Shown: positions 20,032-29,356, counted from the first letter of the stretch. The stretch is 64,000 bases of DNA from Clostridium sp. (GCF_021372645.1 NZ_JAJFUC010000042.1:21581-85580), one strand, 5' to 3'. The notes: generated by a model from the letters alone, not told the origin. Numbers and translations: made by a program.

Positions 20032-20922
20032 TTATACTACCAAAAATTTTCTTAATGCAATTACACTAGCAATTGCTCCAACTACAATTCCACCAACCAT
20101 AAATTGCCATGATATTGTTGTTAAAATATAAGTTGTTGGTACAAGGCTTATAAATACTAATTGTGAAGAAATCCATTTAACTAGCCCATTATATGCAAAA
20201 AATAATACCCCACAAGCCAAAGTTGATCCAATTAAGCCTATAACCATACCTTCTATAACAAACGGCCATCTAATAAACCAATCAGTAGCACCTACAAATT
20301 TCATAATTCCAACTTCTCTTCTTCTTGAAAATACAGTTAGTTTTGTTGTATTCATTATTAAGAAAATAGAAACACCTATTAATATTGCAAATAATCCAAA
20401 TCCAACTACCTTTACACCATTTACAATTCCTATAATCTTATCAACTAATTCTTGTTGTGCTCCAATAGTTTCAATACCTTCAAAGTCTTTTATTCCTTGA
20501 GTTATAGCAGCTGCATATTCAGGAGACTCCAATTTTACAGTAAATGATGCATTGAATGGATTGTGTTGCAATGTATATCCCTTTAATAATCCTTCATTGC
20601 CATTTGTAGTATTTTGAAAGTTTGTAAATTCTTCTTCCTTTGATTGATATACTACATCTTTAACCCCATGAAATTCTCTTAACTTTATTTCAATTTCTCT
20701 TTGATCAATAAGTTTTATATCATCTTTAAGAAAAATTTTAAGTTCCACTTTATTTTGAACATTAGTAATTCCTTTGTTTATATTAGTAGCAACCAACATA
20801 AATATTCCTAAAACAAAAAAAGTTATAAGAACAGTAATTACTGAAGCAATACTAATAGTTTTATTTCTCTTTAAACTTATAAATGCATCTTTAATAAAGT
20901 GTATAATAGTATTAATTTTCAT
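20032..20922 (-). CDS. ftsX: Cell-division ABC transporter permease-like protein FtsX
   Basis: 296 residues with the FtsX plan: one N-terminal membrane helix (about 20-45), an extracellular domain (about 50-165), then three membrane helices including the signature SRRREVGIMKFVGATDWFIR. FtsEX transmits ATP hydrolysis to peptidoglycan hydrolases across the membrane. The ATG at 20922 overlaps the ftsE 3' end by 11 bp; a longer in-frame reading inside ftsE is rejected because FtsX families start at this position. The NlpC/P60 hydrolase at 48283, with its coiled coil, is the kind of partner FtsEX controls. Confidence 0.95.
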   Translation of the reverse strand: MKINTIIHFIKDAFISLKRNKTISIASVITVLITFFVLGIFMLVATNINKGITNVQNKVELKIFLKDDIKLIDQREIEIKLREFHGVKDVVYQSKEEEFTNFQNTTNGNEGLLKGYTLQHNPFNASFTVKLESPEYAAAITQGIKDFEGIETIGAQQELVDKIIGIVNGVKVVGFGLFAILIGVSIFLIMNTTKLTVFSRRREVGIMKFVGATDWFIRWPFVIEGMVIGLIGSTLACGVLFFAYNGLVKWISSQLVFISLVPTTYILTTISWQFMVGGIVVGAIASVIALRKFLVV

Positions 20923-21598
20923 CTTCGTACTTACCTCTTTTCTCATCTCTGACGATTTCGCCTTTTTCAATAGCTATAACTCTTTTTTTCATATAATCAA
21001 CAATTTCTTTAGCATGAGTAGCCATTAAAACAGTAGTTCCCGCCTTATTTATATCCTCAAGTAATGCCATTATTTCTCTTGCTGTATCTGGGTCTAAGTT
21101 ACCAGTAGGTTCATCAGCAATTAAAACAGATGGATTATTAACCAATGCTCTTGCTAGTGAAACTCTTTGCTGTTCTCCTCCAGATAGTTCATTTGGAAAC
21201 ATTTTATATTTATGAGATAGTCCAACTAAAGATAACACCATTGGAACTCTTCTTCTTATATCTTTCGGTGATGCCTCTACAACTCTCATTGCAAATGCAA
21301 CATTTTCATATATGTTAAGGTTTGGTATTAATCTAAAGTCTTGGAATACCATTCCTATTTTTCTTCTATAATAAGGTACTTGCTTTCTAGTAATAGTCGA
21401 CAAATCTTTATCTGCAACTATTACCTTTCCATTAGTAGGTTCAATTTCTTTTAAAATCATTTTTATAAAAGTAGATTTACCAGATCCACTTGGTCCAACT
21501 AAAAATACAAATTCTCCAGCTTCTATTTGAACGTTAAGATCTGATAAGGCTTTTACATTATTATTATAAATTTTAGATATTCCTCTAAATTCGATCAT
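20912..21598 (-). CDS. ftsE: Cell-division ATP-binding protein FtsE
   Basis: 228-residue ABC ATPase, the exact length of the B. subtilis protein when started at MIEFRGISKIY (21598; GGAG 9 nt upstream). Walker A GPSGSGKST, the signature LSGGEQQRVSLARAL, Walker B VLIADEPTGNLD and the switch histidine ATHAKEI are all present. It forms a complex with FtsX, encoded downstream with an overlap. Confidence 0.97.
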   Translation of the reverse strand: MIEFRGISKIYNNNVKALSDLNVQIEAGEFVFLVGPSGSGKSTFIKMILKEIEPTNGKVIVADKDLSTITRKQVPYYRRKIGMVFQDFRLIPNLNIYENVAFAMRVVEASPKDIRRRVPMVLSLVGLSHKYKMFPNELSGGEQQRVSLARALVNNPSVLIADEPTGNLDPDTAREIMALLEDINKAGTTVLMATHAKEIVDYMKKRVIAIEKGEIVRDEKRGKYEDEN

Positions 21599-21933
21599 AC
21601 TCAAACACTCCTTCTTTATCTCATGTCTAGCAATAACATTCTCATCGCTTTGAATTATATTAAGAATGGTACTACCCTAGATTAGGTACCTCTTGTGGGT
21701 ATTGTTTTAACTAAACTTATCTAGAATGTAAAATTCCAGCTAAAAAATTTCAATATATATATCCTCAAATTTATTGCAAAACCTACAAAATCAATTATAA
21801 CATAAGAATACTTTGTAATGTTATACAATTTTATTAAATATAAATGATAATTAGACTAAATTTGAGTTTGTTAATCTAACATTAAAGGACTTTTGGGATA
21901 ATCTCTTCTAAATATGATTTTCTTATACTGTTT
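21599..21933. repeat. Intergenic region with degenerate family B element (B5)
   Basis: 335 bp without a gene. Part of 21640-21760 recalls family B: on the minus strand AAATTTTTTAGCTGGAATTT, then AATACCCACAAGAGGTACC and GGTAGTACC. The rest is AT-rich, with no terminator I would trust. The ftsE promoter should be in this gap. Confidence 0.4.
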
Positions 21934-22782
21934 TTAACCTATGTCTTTAAATCCTTCACCCAATACTTCATGAACCTCTCCTACTGTTATAAAAGCTTCT
22001 GGATCTATCTCTTTTATAAATTTCTTTAATTTTATAAATTGATTTCTGCTTATAACTGCATATAGTATATTATTTGATTCACCTGAATAAGCTCCCGTTC
22101 CATTTAAAAATGTACATCCACGATCTAGAGTGTCTATTATAAACTTACTTATTTCATGATTGTGTCTGCTTATAATAAATATACTCTTACATATATTAAA
22201 TCCTTCTATAAGTCTATCAACTATTATTCCAAGCAATATCACACTTAGCATAGAATATAAAGCCAAATCTATTCCAAATGCTAATGCACTTGCAAAAGTT
22301 ATTACAAAATCAACCATTAATAGAGATTTGCCTATATCTAAATGAAAAAATTTATTTAGAATTTTAGCTAATATATCAGTCCCTCCAGTTGATGCATTTT
22401 CATTAAATACAAGTGCCATACCAATTGCTGAAATTAATGTTCCAAAAACAGTAGCCATTATTAAATCATTAGTTATGGCTACTGGATTCAAAAACTTTTC
22501 TATTATCCATAATAATATAGATAATCCTAAACTAGCATAAATTGTTTTTACTCCAAAATTCCCATCAATAAACGCAAATGCAAGTAAAAACAATACAACA
22601 TTTAAAACCAAAGTTACTATTCCTATTGATAAGTTAGGAATCATTGCATTTATAACTATAGCTGCTCCTGTTACTCCACCTGCTGCAATATTGTTAGGTG
22701 CAAAAAAATACTCTACTGATAGTGCAACTAGAATGATTCCTAATGTTATTATTATATATTCTTTAAATTTCTCTGCTTTCAT
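21934..22782 (-). CDS. YitT family membrane protein
   Basis: 282 residues: about five to six hydrophobic helices to residue 200 (opening IIITLGIILVALSVEYFFAP and NNIAAGGVTGAAIVIN), then a soluble C-terminal domain (DUF2179) with DRGCTFLNGTGAYSG and the closing DPEAFITVGEVHEVLGEGF. YitT proteins are widespread in Firmicutes; their transport or signalling role is not established. The start at 22782 follows AGGGGATA. It looks monocistronic, with a long hairpin upstream at 22928-22976. Confidence 0.88.
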   Translation of the reverse strand: MKAEKFKEYIIITLGIILVALSVEYFFAPNNIAAGGVTGAAIVINAMIPNLSIGIVTLVLNVVLFLLAFAFIDGNFGVKTIYASLGLSILLWIIEKFLNPVAITNDLIMATVFGTLISAIGMALVFNENASTGGTDILAKILNKFFHLDIGKSLLMVDFVITFASALAFGIDLALYSMLSVILLGIIVDRLIEGFNICKSIFIISRHNHEISKFIIDTLDRGCTFLNGTGAYSGESNNILYAVISRNQFIKLKKFIKEIDPEAFITVGEVHEVLGEGFKDIG

Positions 22783-22927
22783 CTTATATCCCCTTTTTTT
22801 ATTTGTATATGCTTTAAAACTGTGTTGATATTAAAACAGATACTTATATTTTTATTCGTAAGAAACTTCTTATGAAAAGTTTCACTTTATAGTTTTCCTT
22901 GTTTGTCTTTGATTATTCAAAGAACAG

Positions 22928-22976
22928 AAAAATACAGGATATGTGCTATTTCATAAGCTTTATATCCTGTATTTTT
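22928..22976. terminator. Bidirectional hairpin terminator
   Basis: Near-perfect arms AAAAATACAGGATAT and ATATCCTGTATTTTT around a 19-nt loop, with T runs on both strands. It most likely ends the transketolase transcript coming from the right. Confidence 0.7.
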
Positions 22977-23004
22977 AATATACTATATTTTATTATGCGA
23001 TAGT

Positions 23005-23160
23005 TAGCATCTGTAACACTCCCACTTCTTTATGTGGAAAATAACAGCTACATGCTCCTGGACATTATACCCCTCAAGGGTATAAGTCCTTCTAAGCTTC
23101 AGGCGGAGAACATTATATTCCTATTAGGAAAACTTCACCTGAAGCTAAGAATCACTTTAT
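23005..23160 (-). repeat. Family B structured repeat, best copy (B1)
   Basis: Three successive hairpins on the minus strand. The first has arms AGCTTCAGGTGAAG and CTCCGCCTGAAGCT (23095-23145). The second is GGACTTATACCC/GGGGTATAATGTCC with a TTGA loop (23060-23089). The third is AGCATGTAGCTGT with TACAGATGCT, enclosing a CCAC/GTGG stem (23005-23057). It follows tktC by about 45 bp in sense orientation. Related copies are at 38563, 50731, 58090 and, degenerate, 21640. Confidence 0.65.
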
Positions 23161-23206
23161 TTTTAATCTTGAATTATTTTACTTATTACGCAAATTTAGG
23201 ATTCAA

Positions 23207-24151
23207 TTATTTCTTTAATGAAATAGCCCTTTTACTATACTCTACTATAACTTGAGTTGTTAAACCATAAACTTTCAATAATTCATTTGGTTTACCACTT
23301 TCACCGAAAGTATCTTTTATTCCAACTTTTAATATTGGAACTGGACATTCTTCTGTCACAACTTCAGCAATCGCTGAACCTAAGCCACCAATCACACTAT
23401 GTTCCTCTGCTGTAACTATTGCTCCAGTTTCTTTAGCTGCTTTGATTAATAATTCTTTATCAATTGGCTTTATTGTATGTATATTTATTATTCTTGCATT
23501 AATTCCATCTTTAGCCAATTCATCTTTAGCCTCTAAAGCTAATTCAACCATCATTCCTGTTGCTACTATAGTAATATCATCACCTTGTGCTAATGTTATG
23601 CCTTTTCCAATTTCAAATTTATAGTTCTTTTCATCATTTATAACACTAACTGCTAATCTTCCTAATCTTACATAACAAGGACCATTATATTCTGCTACTG
23701 CTAATATTGCTGCTTCTGTTTCTACAGCATCTGCTGGATTAATTACTGTCATATTTGGAATACTTCTCATTAATGATATATCTTCAATTGATTGATGAGT
23801 AGCTCCATCTTCTCCAACTGTTAACCCTGCATGAGTTGCACACACTTTAACATTTAGCTTTGGGTAGCATATTGAATTTCTAATTTGTTCAAAAGCTCTT
23901 CCAGCTGCAAACATTGCAAAAGTACTAGCAAACGGAATCTTTCCACAAGTTGAAAGACCTGCTGCAACTCCCATCATATTTGACTCTGCTATTCCCATAT
24001 TTATAAATCTTTCTGGTGAAACAGCCTTAAAATCTGCTGTTTTAGTTGATTTTGATAAATCTGCGTCTAATACTACAACATTTTTATTTAAATTTGAAAG
24101 TTTTACTAAAGCTTTACCATAAGCCTCTCTAGTTGCTATTTTATTCCCCAT
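23207..24151 (-). CDS. Transketolase, C-terminal subunit
   Basis: 314 residues covering the Pyr and C-terminal domains of transketolase ([40 protein letters not shown]-terminal KETGAIVTAEEHSVIGGLGS). With the upstream subunit it makes a two-polypeptide transketolase for the non-oxidative pentose phosphate pathway, using thiamine diphosphate. The start overlaps the tktN stop by 1 base, so the genes are translationally linked. Split transketolases are common in Clostridia, so this is not a frameshift. A family B element begins about 45 bp after the stop. Confidence 0.93.
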   Translation of the reverse strand: MGNKIATREAYGKALVKLSNLNKNVVVLDADLSKSTKTADFKAVSPERFINMGIAESNMMGVAAGLSTCGKIPFASTFAMFAAGRAFEQIRNSICYPKLNVKVCATHAGLTVGEDGATHQSIEDISLMRSIPNMTVINPADAVETEAAILAVAEYNGPCYVRLGRLAVSVINDEKNYKFEIGKGITLAQGDDITIVATGMMVELALEAKDELAKDGINARIINIHTIKPIDKELLIKAAKETGAIVTAEEHSVIGGLGSAIAEVVTEECPVPILKVGIKDTFGESGKPNELLKVYGLTTQVIVEYSKRAISLKK

Positions 24152-24972
24152 TAGTTTTCCCCTCCAATTTCCTTTAGTGCTTGCTCACATTGTTCTTTAC
24201 TTGGAGCAGTTCCATGCCACGCTGCTTTATTTTCCATAAATGAAACACCCTTACCTTTAATTGTGTTACATATGATAGCAGTTGGTTTTCCTTTAAATTC
24301 TTTTGCTTTTGCAATTGCAGTTATAATTTCATCATAATCATGACCATTGATTTTTAAAACATTCCACCCAAAAGCTTCGAATTTCTTATCTATTGGACCT
24401 GGATTCATTACATCCTCTATATTTCCATCTATTTGTAATCCATTATTATCTATAAATGCAGTTAAATTATCTAATTTATAATGAGCTGCTGACATTGATG
24501 CTTCCCAAACTTGACCTTCTTCAAGTTCTCCATCACCCATGATTACATATACTCTATAATCCTTTTTATCAATTTTTCCTGCCAATGCCATTCCTACAGC
24601 TGCAGATATTCCTTGACCCAATGAACCTGTAGACATATCAATTCCTGGTAAATCATTCATATTAGGATGACCTTGTAATCTTGATCCTGTTTGTCTTAAT
24701 GTTTTCAATTCCTCTACTTCAAAGTATCCTTTTCTAGCTAAAGCACTATATAATGCTGGTGCTGCATGACCCTTTGATAAAACAAATCTATCTCTATTAG
24801 GATCATTTACTTTAGATGTATCTATATTCATTTCTTTAAAGAATAATACTGCCATAATATCAGTTATTGATAAAGATCCTCCTGGATGCCCCGATGCTGA
24901 TTCTGTAAGCATAGATACTATATCTTTTCTTATTAGCTTTGAAACTTCTTCAAGTTTGTATTCATTATTCAT
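24151..24972 (-). CDS. Transketolase, N-terminal subunit
   Basis: 273 residues forming the thiamine diphosphate-binding half of transketolase. [19 protein letters not shown] (about 25-43), [19 protein letters not shown], and the ThDP-binding motif [20 protein letters not shown] through [10 protein letters not shown] are present. The start at 24972 has a GGGG-type ribosome site. Together with the downstream gene it reconstitutes one full-length transketolase. Confidence 0.94.
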   Translation of the reverse strand: MNNEYKLEEVSKLIRKDIVSMLTESASGHPGGSLSITDIMAVLFFKEMNIDTSKVNDPNRDRFVLSKGHAAPALYSALARKGYFEVEELKTLRQTGSRLQGHPNMNDLPGIDMSTGSLGQGISAAVGMALAGKIDKKDYRVYVIMGDGELEEGQVWEASMSAAHYKLDNLTAFIDNNGLQIDGNIEDVMNPGPIDKKFEAFGWNVLKINGHDYDEIITAIAKAKEFKGKPTAIICNTIKGKGVSFMENKAAWHGTAPSKEQCEQALKEIGGEN

Positions 24973-25125
24973 TATAGAACCCCCTATTATTAATTATTTA
25001 CTCATTTATAGTATGTTTATTTTTAACATATTTATTCTAACATAGAAGATATTATTTGTATACTCTATTTATTAATGTGATATACTTTTATCGTTCTACT
25101 TACTCTATATAGTAATTAATAGCAT

Positions 25126-25165
25126 AAAAAGAGTAGTATAAATATTATTCTACTTATACTACTCT
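25126..25165 (-). terminator. Terminator after mazF
   Basis: Arms AGAGTAGTATA and TATACTACTCT (25130-25140 with 25155-25165); the minus strand continues TTTTTATG. It lies 37 bp after the mazF stop. Confidence 0.8.
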
Positions 25166-25201
25166 GAAACAATTGCTAATTATACATTGAAATTCTTTTT
25201 G

Positions 25202-25555
25202 TCAATTTAAATTTAAACTAACTGCTAATGCCTTATCAACCTTTTTCATGTCTACTTCAGTCATATGTCCAATTTTTTCTTTTAGCCTTTTCTTATCTAA
25301 AGTTCTTATTTGCTCTAATAAGACAACAGAATCCCTATTTAATCCATATTCCTCTGAAGAAATCTCAACATGAATAGGCAATTTAGCTTTATTTATTTGA
25401 GATGTTATTGCTGCTACAATAACAGTAGGACTATATCTATTTCCAATATCATTTTGTATTATAATAACAGGTCTTATTCCACCTTGCTCAGATCCTATGA
25501 CTGGACTTAAATCCGCATAGAAAATTTCCCCTCTTTTTACCACAATGTTTGCCAT
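25202..25555 (-). CDS. mazF: MazF/EndoA (NdoA) mRNA endoribonuclease toxin
   Basis: 117 residues, canonical PemK/MazF fold: [19 protein letters not shown] at the N-terminus, the RPVIIIQND strand with catalytic-site residues, and [10 protein letters not shown]. The B. subtilis orthologue NdoA cleaves UACAU in mRNA; specificity here is inferred only from family. It lies 9 bp after its antitoxin gene and is the last gene of the acpS-nnr-ydcC-like-mazEF neighbourhood. Confidence 0.93.
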   Translation of the reverse strand: MANIVVKRGEIFYADLSPVIGSEQGGIRPVIIIQNDIGNRYSPTVIVAAITSQINKAKLPIHVEISSEEYGLNRDSVVLLEQIRTLDKKRLKEKIGHMTEVDMKKVDKALAVSLNLN

Positions 25556-25564
25556 TTTAAATAA

Positions 25565-25798
25565 TCACACTCCGCAAATCCATGCCTCATACTCATTAAC
25601 ATCATCTAACATATATTCGAAACCTAAATTAGAATATTCTAAATTTATTTCAGCCATCTCTTGATAACCATTTTTCATTATTTTTTCAAAATCAGCTGAA
25701 AATCCTTCGTTAATATATTGTATTAACGATTTCTCCATTATTCCACTACTTTTTTTAATTTTCTTATTTTTCATATTACTTAGCTTAATTATTGACAT
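25565..25798 (-). CDS. mazE: MazE/EndoAI-type antitoxin
   Basis: 77 residues directly upstream of mazF, behind GGAGGCGAAG. The C-terminal half is acidic (EINLEYSNLGFEYMLDDVNE), as expected of the segment that wraps the toxin. The N-terminus is basic and resembles a short ribbon-helix-helix. Assignment rests largely on position and size, because antitoxins of this clostridial type are divergent. Confidence 0.78.
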   Translation of the reverse strand: MSIIKLSNMKNKKIKKSSGIMEKSLIQYINEGFSADFEKIMKNGYQEMAEINLEYSNLGFEYMLDDVNEYEAWICGV

Positions 25799-25840
25799 AT
25801 CTTCGCCTCCATAGCAGTAAAAAGTTCTTCTTAACTATGA

Positions 25841-25870
25841 TTATATTGCAAATTATGTCAATTTGTCAAA
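25841..25870 (-). promoter_or_regulatory. Probable sigma-A promoter of mazEF
   Basis: TTGACA (25865-25870), an 18-bp spacer and TATAAT (25841-25846) on the minus strand, with the mazE start 43 bp downstream of the -10. A second TTGACA overlaps the spacer. This would allow mazEF expression independent of the genes upstream. Confidence 0.65.
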
Positions 25871-26024
25871 GGCTTTGTATGACTTATTTGTCATTTATAA
25901 GATAATTTTTTGTTTTTATCATTTTTCACAACAATTTATATATGTACTTTCAGTATCTTATAATGTTAGTATATCTTTTTTTAATGATAATGTTGGCTTG
26001 ATTATTATTTAATAAATTTATTTT

Positions 26025-26654
26025 TTAAAATAAATTATTATTTAAATTCTTTTCTTTTTTAAAATCTTTATAAGTTATTATAACTCTTTCTTTATTGTTA
26101 TCATCTAAAATCTTCAATAACACGGGAACCCTTTTATCTTTATCTACATAAAATTCTGCCTTATTTAAATGTTTATTTTTACTATTATATTTCATATCTA
26201 CTTGTAAATAAGTTCCTTCACCCCACGCTGCTTTAACTTCTTTAATTTCACCGCTTTGTGGATTGGATAAAACATTCTCTATAAATGCTAATGGATATAT
26301 TATATCTATATTCTTATCTAGAATATATTCATCATCCTGGTTTCCTTCTACTTTAATCTCTTCACCCTTGTAAACCTTAACACCCTCATATCCATCATTA
26401 AACTCTATTCTCAATCCTCTATCAAAACTATAATACTGCATTGTACTTTCCTCAAATTGTGATTTTGAATTTTTAAATACATATTCAACTTTACTGCTAT
26501 AACATTTTGTATTCCTCAATTCATTTATTATATCTACATTTGAAGGTGTAATTACATGCCTAAACATAACAACTAGCAAAATTATAAATATTGGAATAGA
26601 AATTAATATACTAGTTATTAATATTTTATTAATGAAAATTTTTTTTGAATTCAT
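26025..26654 (-). CDS. Membrane-anchored LolA-fold protein (YdcC/GerS-like)
   Basis: 209 residues with one N-terminal membrane segment (about 10-30) and an extracellular beta-rich domain. The pattern CYSSKVEYVFKNSKSQ..YYSFDRGLRIEF and the later LQVDMKYNSKN..KAEFYVDKDKRVPV fit the LolA-like fold shared by B. subtilis YdcC and C. difficile GerS. Unlike those lipoproteins it has no cysteine lipobox after the hydrophobic stretch, so it is probably a transmembrane-anchored form. Start ATG follows GGAGGACTT. It lies between nnr and mazE; the alanine racemase gene usually found here is absent. Confidence 0.6.
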   Translation of the reverse strand: MNSKKIFINKILITSILISIPIFIILLVVMFRHVITPSNVDIINELRNTKCYSSKVEYVFKNSKSQFEESTMQYYSFDRGLRIEFNDGYEGVKVYKGEEIKVEGNQDDEYILDKNIDIIYPLAFIENVLSNPQSGEIKEVKAAWGEGTYLQVDMKYNSKNKHLNKAEFYVDKDKRVPVLLKILDDNNKERVIITYKDFKKEKNLNNNLF

Positions 26655-26719
26655 AAGTCCTCCAAAGATTTATTACTATGTACTACTATTTATGAAAATC
26701 TCCAGACTTTTATTCTTAA

Positions 26720-28225
26720 TTAATAAATTATACTATTAATTTCTTTAGGCAATTCATTTATAATATCCCTTGCATTTACTATGTAAGCTTGTTTCCTAAA
26801 TTTGTCAGCTATATTTCCATGAATATATGCACCTAGAAGTGCTGCTTGTACTAAATTAACACCTTGTGAAAGAAATGCATTTATTATTCCTGTTAATGCA
26901 TCTCCCATACCTCCTGATGCCATTTTACTATTTCCAGTTGGATTTATATAAATATCTTTCCCATTTGAAATTACAGTATTATACCCCTTTAATAAAACAA
27001 CTATTCCGTATTTCTTTGCAACCGCTCTTGTTATATTAGTTCTATCACATTCCACATCTTCAACAGTTATTCCTAAAAATCGTGCCATTTCACCTGGATG
27101 TGGAGTAATAATTGCTCTGCCTTTTAAATTATCTAGCAAAGACTTGTCTTTCCCGATTAAAGTTATTCCATCTGCATCAATTACTATTGGACATTTGCTA
27201 TTGTTTATAACTTGTTTCAATAATTTTTCTTGCCTGTCACCCGTTCCAATTCCAGGTCCAAAAGCAATAGAACTTGCATTTTTCATCAGCTCTATCACAT
27301 TATTATTATCCCAAGTTAATGTCATAGCTTCTATCAATCTGCTTGATAGGGCTATTTGAACCTCTTCGCTACATATCAATGTAGTTAATCCAGCACCTGA
27401 CCTAACTGTACATTCTGTAGTGATGAAAGCTGCTCCTGTAAATCCAATTCTCCCTGCTATAACTAATGCTCTACCATAACTTCCTTTGTGACCATAAATC
27501 TCTCTTTTACAAAGTAATTGTTTATATTCCTGCTTTTCTAAAATATAAAAATTTCCAGAGTTTATTTTTTTAATACATTCTGGTACCCCTATTTTTAACA
27601 TTTTCATATTTCCAACACAATTAATTGCTTTATAATTTAAAAATCCTTGTTTAATAACCTCAAATGTATAAGTAATATCAGCATGTACTGCAATTCCCCT
27701 CTCAATTCCCAAATCACAATCCAAACCTGATGGAATATCAATTGATACTATGAACTTTCCATAGATATTTACATATTCTATAACTTTCTTAAACATCCCT
27801 GTTAAATCTTTATTAAGTCCAACACCAAAAATCCCATCTATTACTACGTCATAATTTTTAAGGTCATTAATTATATTCCCATTTATATTATTTTCTGATT
27901 TTATAAAGAAAATTTCTCTTTTATTAATTAAGTTTTTTAATATATTGAAATTAATCTTAAAATCATCTGTATAATGTTCATCTTCATTTACTATATAAAC
28001 CTTTACTTTTTTCCCCTCTAGTATTAAATGCCTACATAATGCTAGGGCGTCCCCTCCATTGTTACCTTTTCCACATATTATTAAAAATGATTCGCCTTTA
28101 TCCACCAATTCTCTGAATATACCTATTGCAGCATTCTCCATAAGTATACTTCCTGGAATTCCGATATTATCAATAGTCTGTTTATCCATTTCTTTGCACT
28201 GATTAGCTGAAAAAATTTCAAACAT
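26720..28225 (-). CDS. nnr: Bifunctional NAD(P)HX epimerase/dehydratase
   Basis: 501-residue nicotinamide-repair enzyme. The N-terminal YjeF epimerase domain (about 1-210) has FLIICGKGNNGGDALALCRH; the C-terminal ADP/ATP-dependent dehydratase domain (about 225-495) has GHKGSYGRALVIAG, AIITPHPGEMARFLG and NSKMASGGMGDALTGII with the catalytic aspartate. It repairs hydrated NADH/NADPH in the cytoplasm. Its ATG overlaps the acpS stop by 1 base (TAATG), an arrangement of acpS and nnr common in Firmicutes. Confidence 0.95.
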   Translation of the reverse strand: MFEIFSANQCKEMDKQTIDNIGIPGSILMENAAIGIFRELVDKGESFLIICGKGNNGGDALALCRHLILEGKKVKVYIVNEDEHYTDDFKINFNILKNLINKREIFFIKSENNINGNIINDLKNYDVVIDGIFGVGLNKDLTGMFKKVIEYVNIYGKFIVSIDIPSGLDCDLGIERGIAVHADITYTFEVIKQGFLNYKAINCVGNMKMLKIGVPECIKKINSGNFYILEKQEYKQLLCKREIYGHKGSYGRALVIAGRIGFTGAAFITTECTVRSGAGLTTLICSEEVQIALSSRLIEAMTLTWDNNNVIELMKNASSIAFGPGIGTGDRQEKLLKQVINNSKCPIVIDADGITLIGKDKSLLDNLKGRAIITPHPGEMARFLGITVEDVECDRTNITRAVAKKYGIVVLLKGYNTVISNGKDIYINPTGNSKMASGGMGDALTGIINAFLSQGVNLVQAALLGAYIHGNIADKFRKQAYIVNARDIINELPKEINSIIY

Positions 28226-28596
28226 TATATCGCCTCCATCACTGCATAAGCTATTGCACTTTCTTTACTATGTGAAATACTGACATGTATATTAAATTCC
28301 TTTATATCTAATAACTTATAAATCTTATGACTCAAATTCACAATTGGCTTTCCTAACTCATCTCGAAGCACTTCAATGTCTTGCAATCCAAAACCTCTAA
28401 ATCCCGTTCCTAAGGCTTTACTAATTGCTTCTTTAGCCGCAAAATTTCCAGCTATTACATTACCCTTTAACCCTTTTAATTTAAAATATTCAATCTCATT
28501 ACTAGTAAATGATTTTTCAATAAAACTACTTGTTCTCATTATTACCTTTTCTATTCTATTAATTTCTATTATATCAGTACCAATTCCAATAATCAT
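28225..28596 (-). CDS. acpS: Holo-[acyl-carrier-protein] synthase
   Basis: 123 residues: MIIGIGTDIIEINRIEKVI at the start (catalytic aspartate), NFAAKEAISKALGTGF in the middle, and the C-terminal HVSISHSKESAIAYAV. It transfers 4'-phosphopantetheine from CoA to carrier-protein serines. Substrates would include fatty-acid ACP and probably DltC at 34164, whose LLDSLG serine needs this modification. It is coupled to nnr downstream. Confidence 0.96.
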   Translation of the reverse strand: MIIGIGTDIIEINRIEKVIMRTSSFIEKSFTSNEIEYFKLKGLKGNVIAGNFAAKEAISKALGTGFRGFGLQDIEVLRDELGKPIVNLSHKIYKLLDIKEFNIHVSISHSKESAIAYAVMEAI

Positions 28597-28668
28597 AATT
28601 TATCGCCTCTCTTAGTAATATATTACTACATATTAGCGTAAATATTTAATTATTGCTATCTTTTGCTA

Positions 28669-29001
28669 CTAATTTATAGCTTGTTCTTGTATTCCAATAT
28701 CAAATTCATAAATATGTTCATCTACATAACTCCCTATAATATCAATTAAATGGAGAGGCGATACTTGATTATTATATAACTTCATGAGTAATTGTTTTAC
28801 CTTATATCTATTAGGCGAAATTATATCTATCTTTTCTCTCTCCAAATTTATATTTATTAAATCTACATAATCTTTTCTTTCAATTTCAATTCCGTATGCT
28901 ATTATTCCCTTATAATCCTTTTTTATAAGTCTGTAAGCATACCTAAACTCCACATCATCATCATCCCCATTAATAGATGTGTATTCCTCAACTAAATTCA
29001 T
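28669..29001 (-). CDS. Conserved clostridial protein (DUF6514-like)
   Basis: About 110 residues, acidic, no membrane segment. FRYAYRLIKKDYKGIIAYGI, EIERKDYVDLININLEREKI and VKQLLMKLYNNQVSPLHLID look like the small clostridial DUF6514 proteins, whose function is unknown. Two ATGs sit two codons apart; I took 29001 (MNLVEEY), 10 nt after GGAG. A Spo0A-box-like site lies about 190 bp upstream. Confidence 0.6.
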   Translation of the reverse strand: MNLVEEYTSINGDDDDVEFRYAYRLIKKDYKGIIAYGIEIERKDYVDLININLEREKIDIISPNRYKVKQLLMKLYNNQVSPLHLIDIIGSYVDEHIYEFDIGIQEQAIN

Positions 29002-29186
29002 ACCCATTCAACTCCTTGATTAATAGTTCTTATTTACATATTAATACTATCACATGATATGTTAATAAATTGTCAAAGCATGTCCGCTATTTCAAAATTC
29101 ATATTTTTTTTTATTGACAATAAAACTTTTCTCGTTGGCTTTTACAACATATAGATGCTTCAAATCCTCATAATTATAATTTCATT

Positions 29187-29193
29187 TGTCGAA
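29187..29193 (+). promoter_or_regulatory. Spo0A-box-like site in the 29 kb intergenic region
   Basis: TTTGTCGAAAT contains TGTCGAA, the core of the Spo0A box. It sits upstream of the DUF6514-like gene and downstream of the small transcript at 29262. A 7-bp core can occur by chance in AT-rich DNA, so this is suggestive only. Confidence 0.4.
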
Positions 29194-29261
29194 ATTTGAT
29201 TGACATCATTTCCATAATTATTAATACAATACTTCTTTAACAATAAAAATATATATTGCAA

Positions 29262-29350
29262 ATAAAAAAAGAGCTAATAGCTCTTTCTTATCTCATAATC
29301 TCTTTTTTTATTTAACCATAATTGAAAAATATTTCGTAGATATCGTTTAC
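29262..29350 (-). ncRNA. Candidate small RNA gene
   Basis: A promoter with extended -10 (29357-29384) and a terminator (stem AAAGAGCT/AGCTCTTT, 29268-29286, followed by seven T) enclose about 90 nt with no credible reading frame (the only ATG gives three codons). ssb ends 340 bp upstream and the next gene starts about 260 bp downstream. This is inference from signals alone; I do not recognise an Rfam family, and it is too short for 6S RNA or tmRNA. Confidence 0.5.
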
Positions 29351-29356
29351 GCGTCT

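Noticed and set aside
23207-24972. Transketolase apparently broken into two genes
   Set aside because: Both halves have proper starts and a 1-bp overlap, and two-subunit transketolases are normal in Clostridia; this is not a frameshift.
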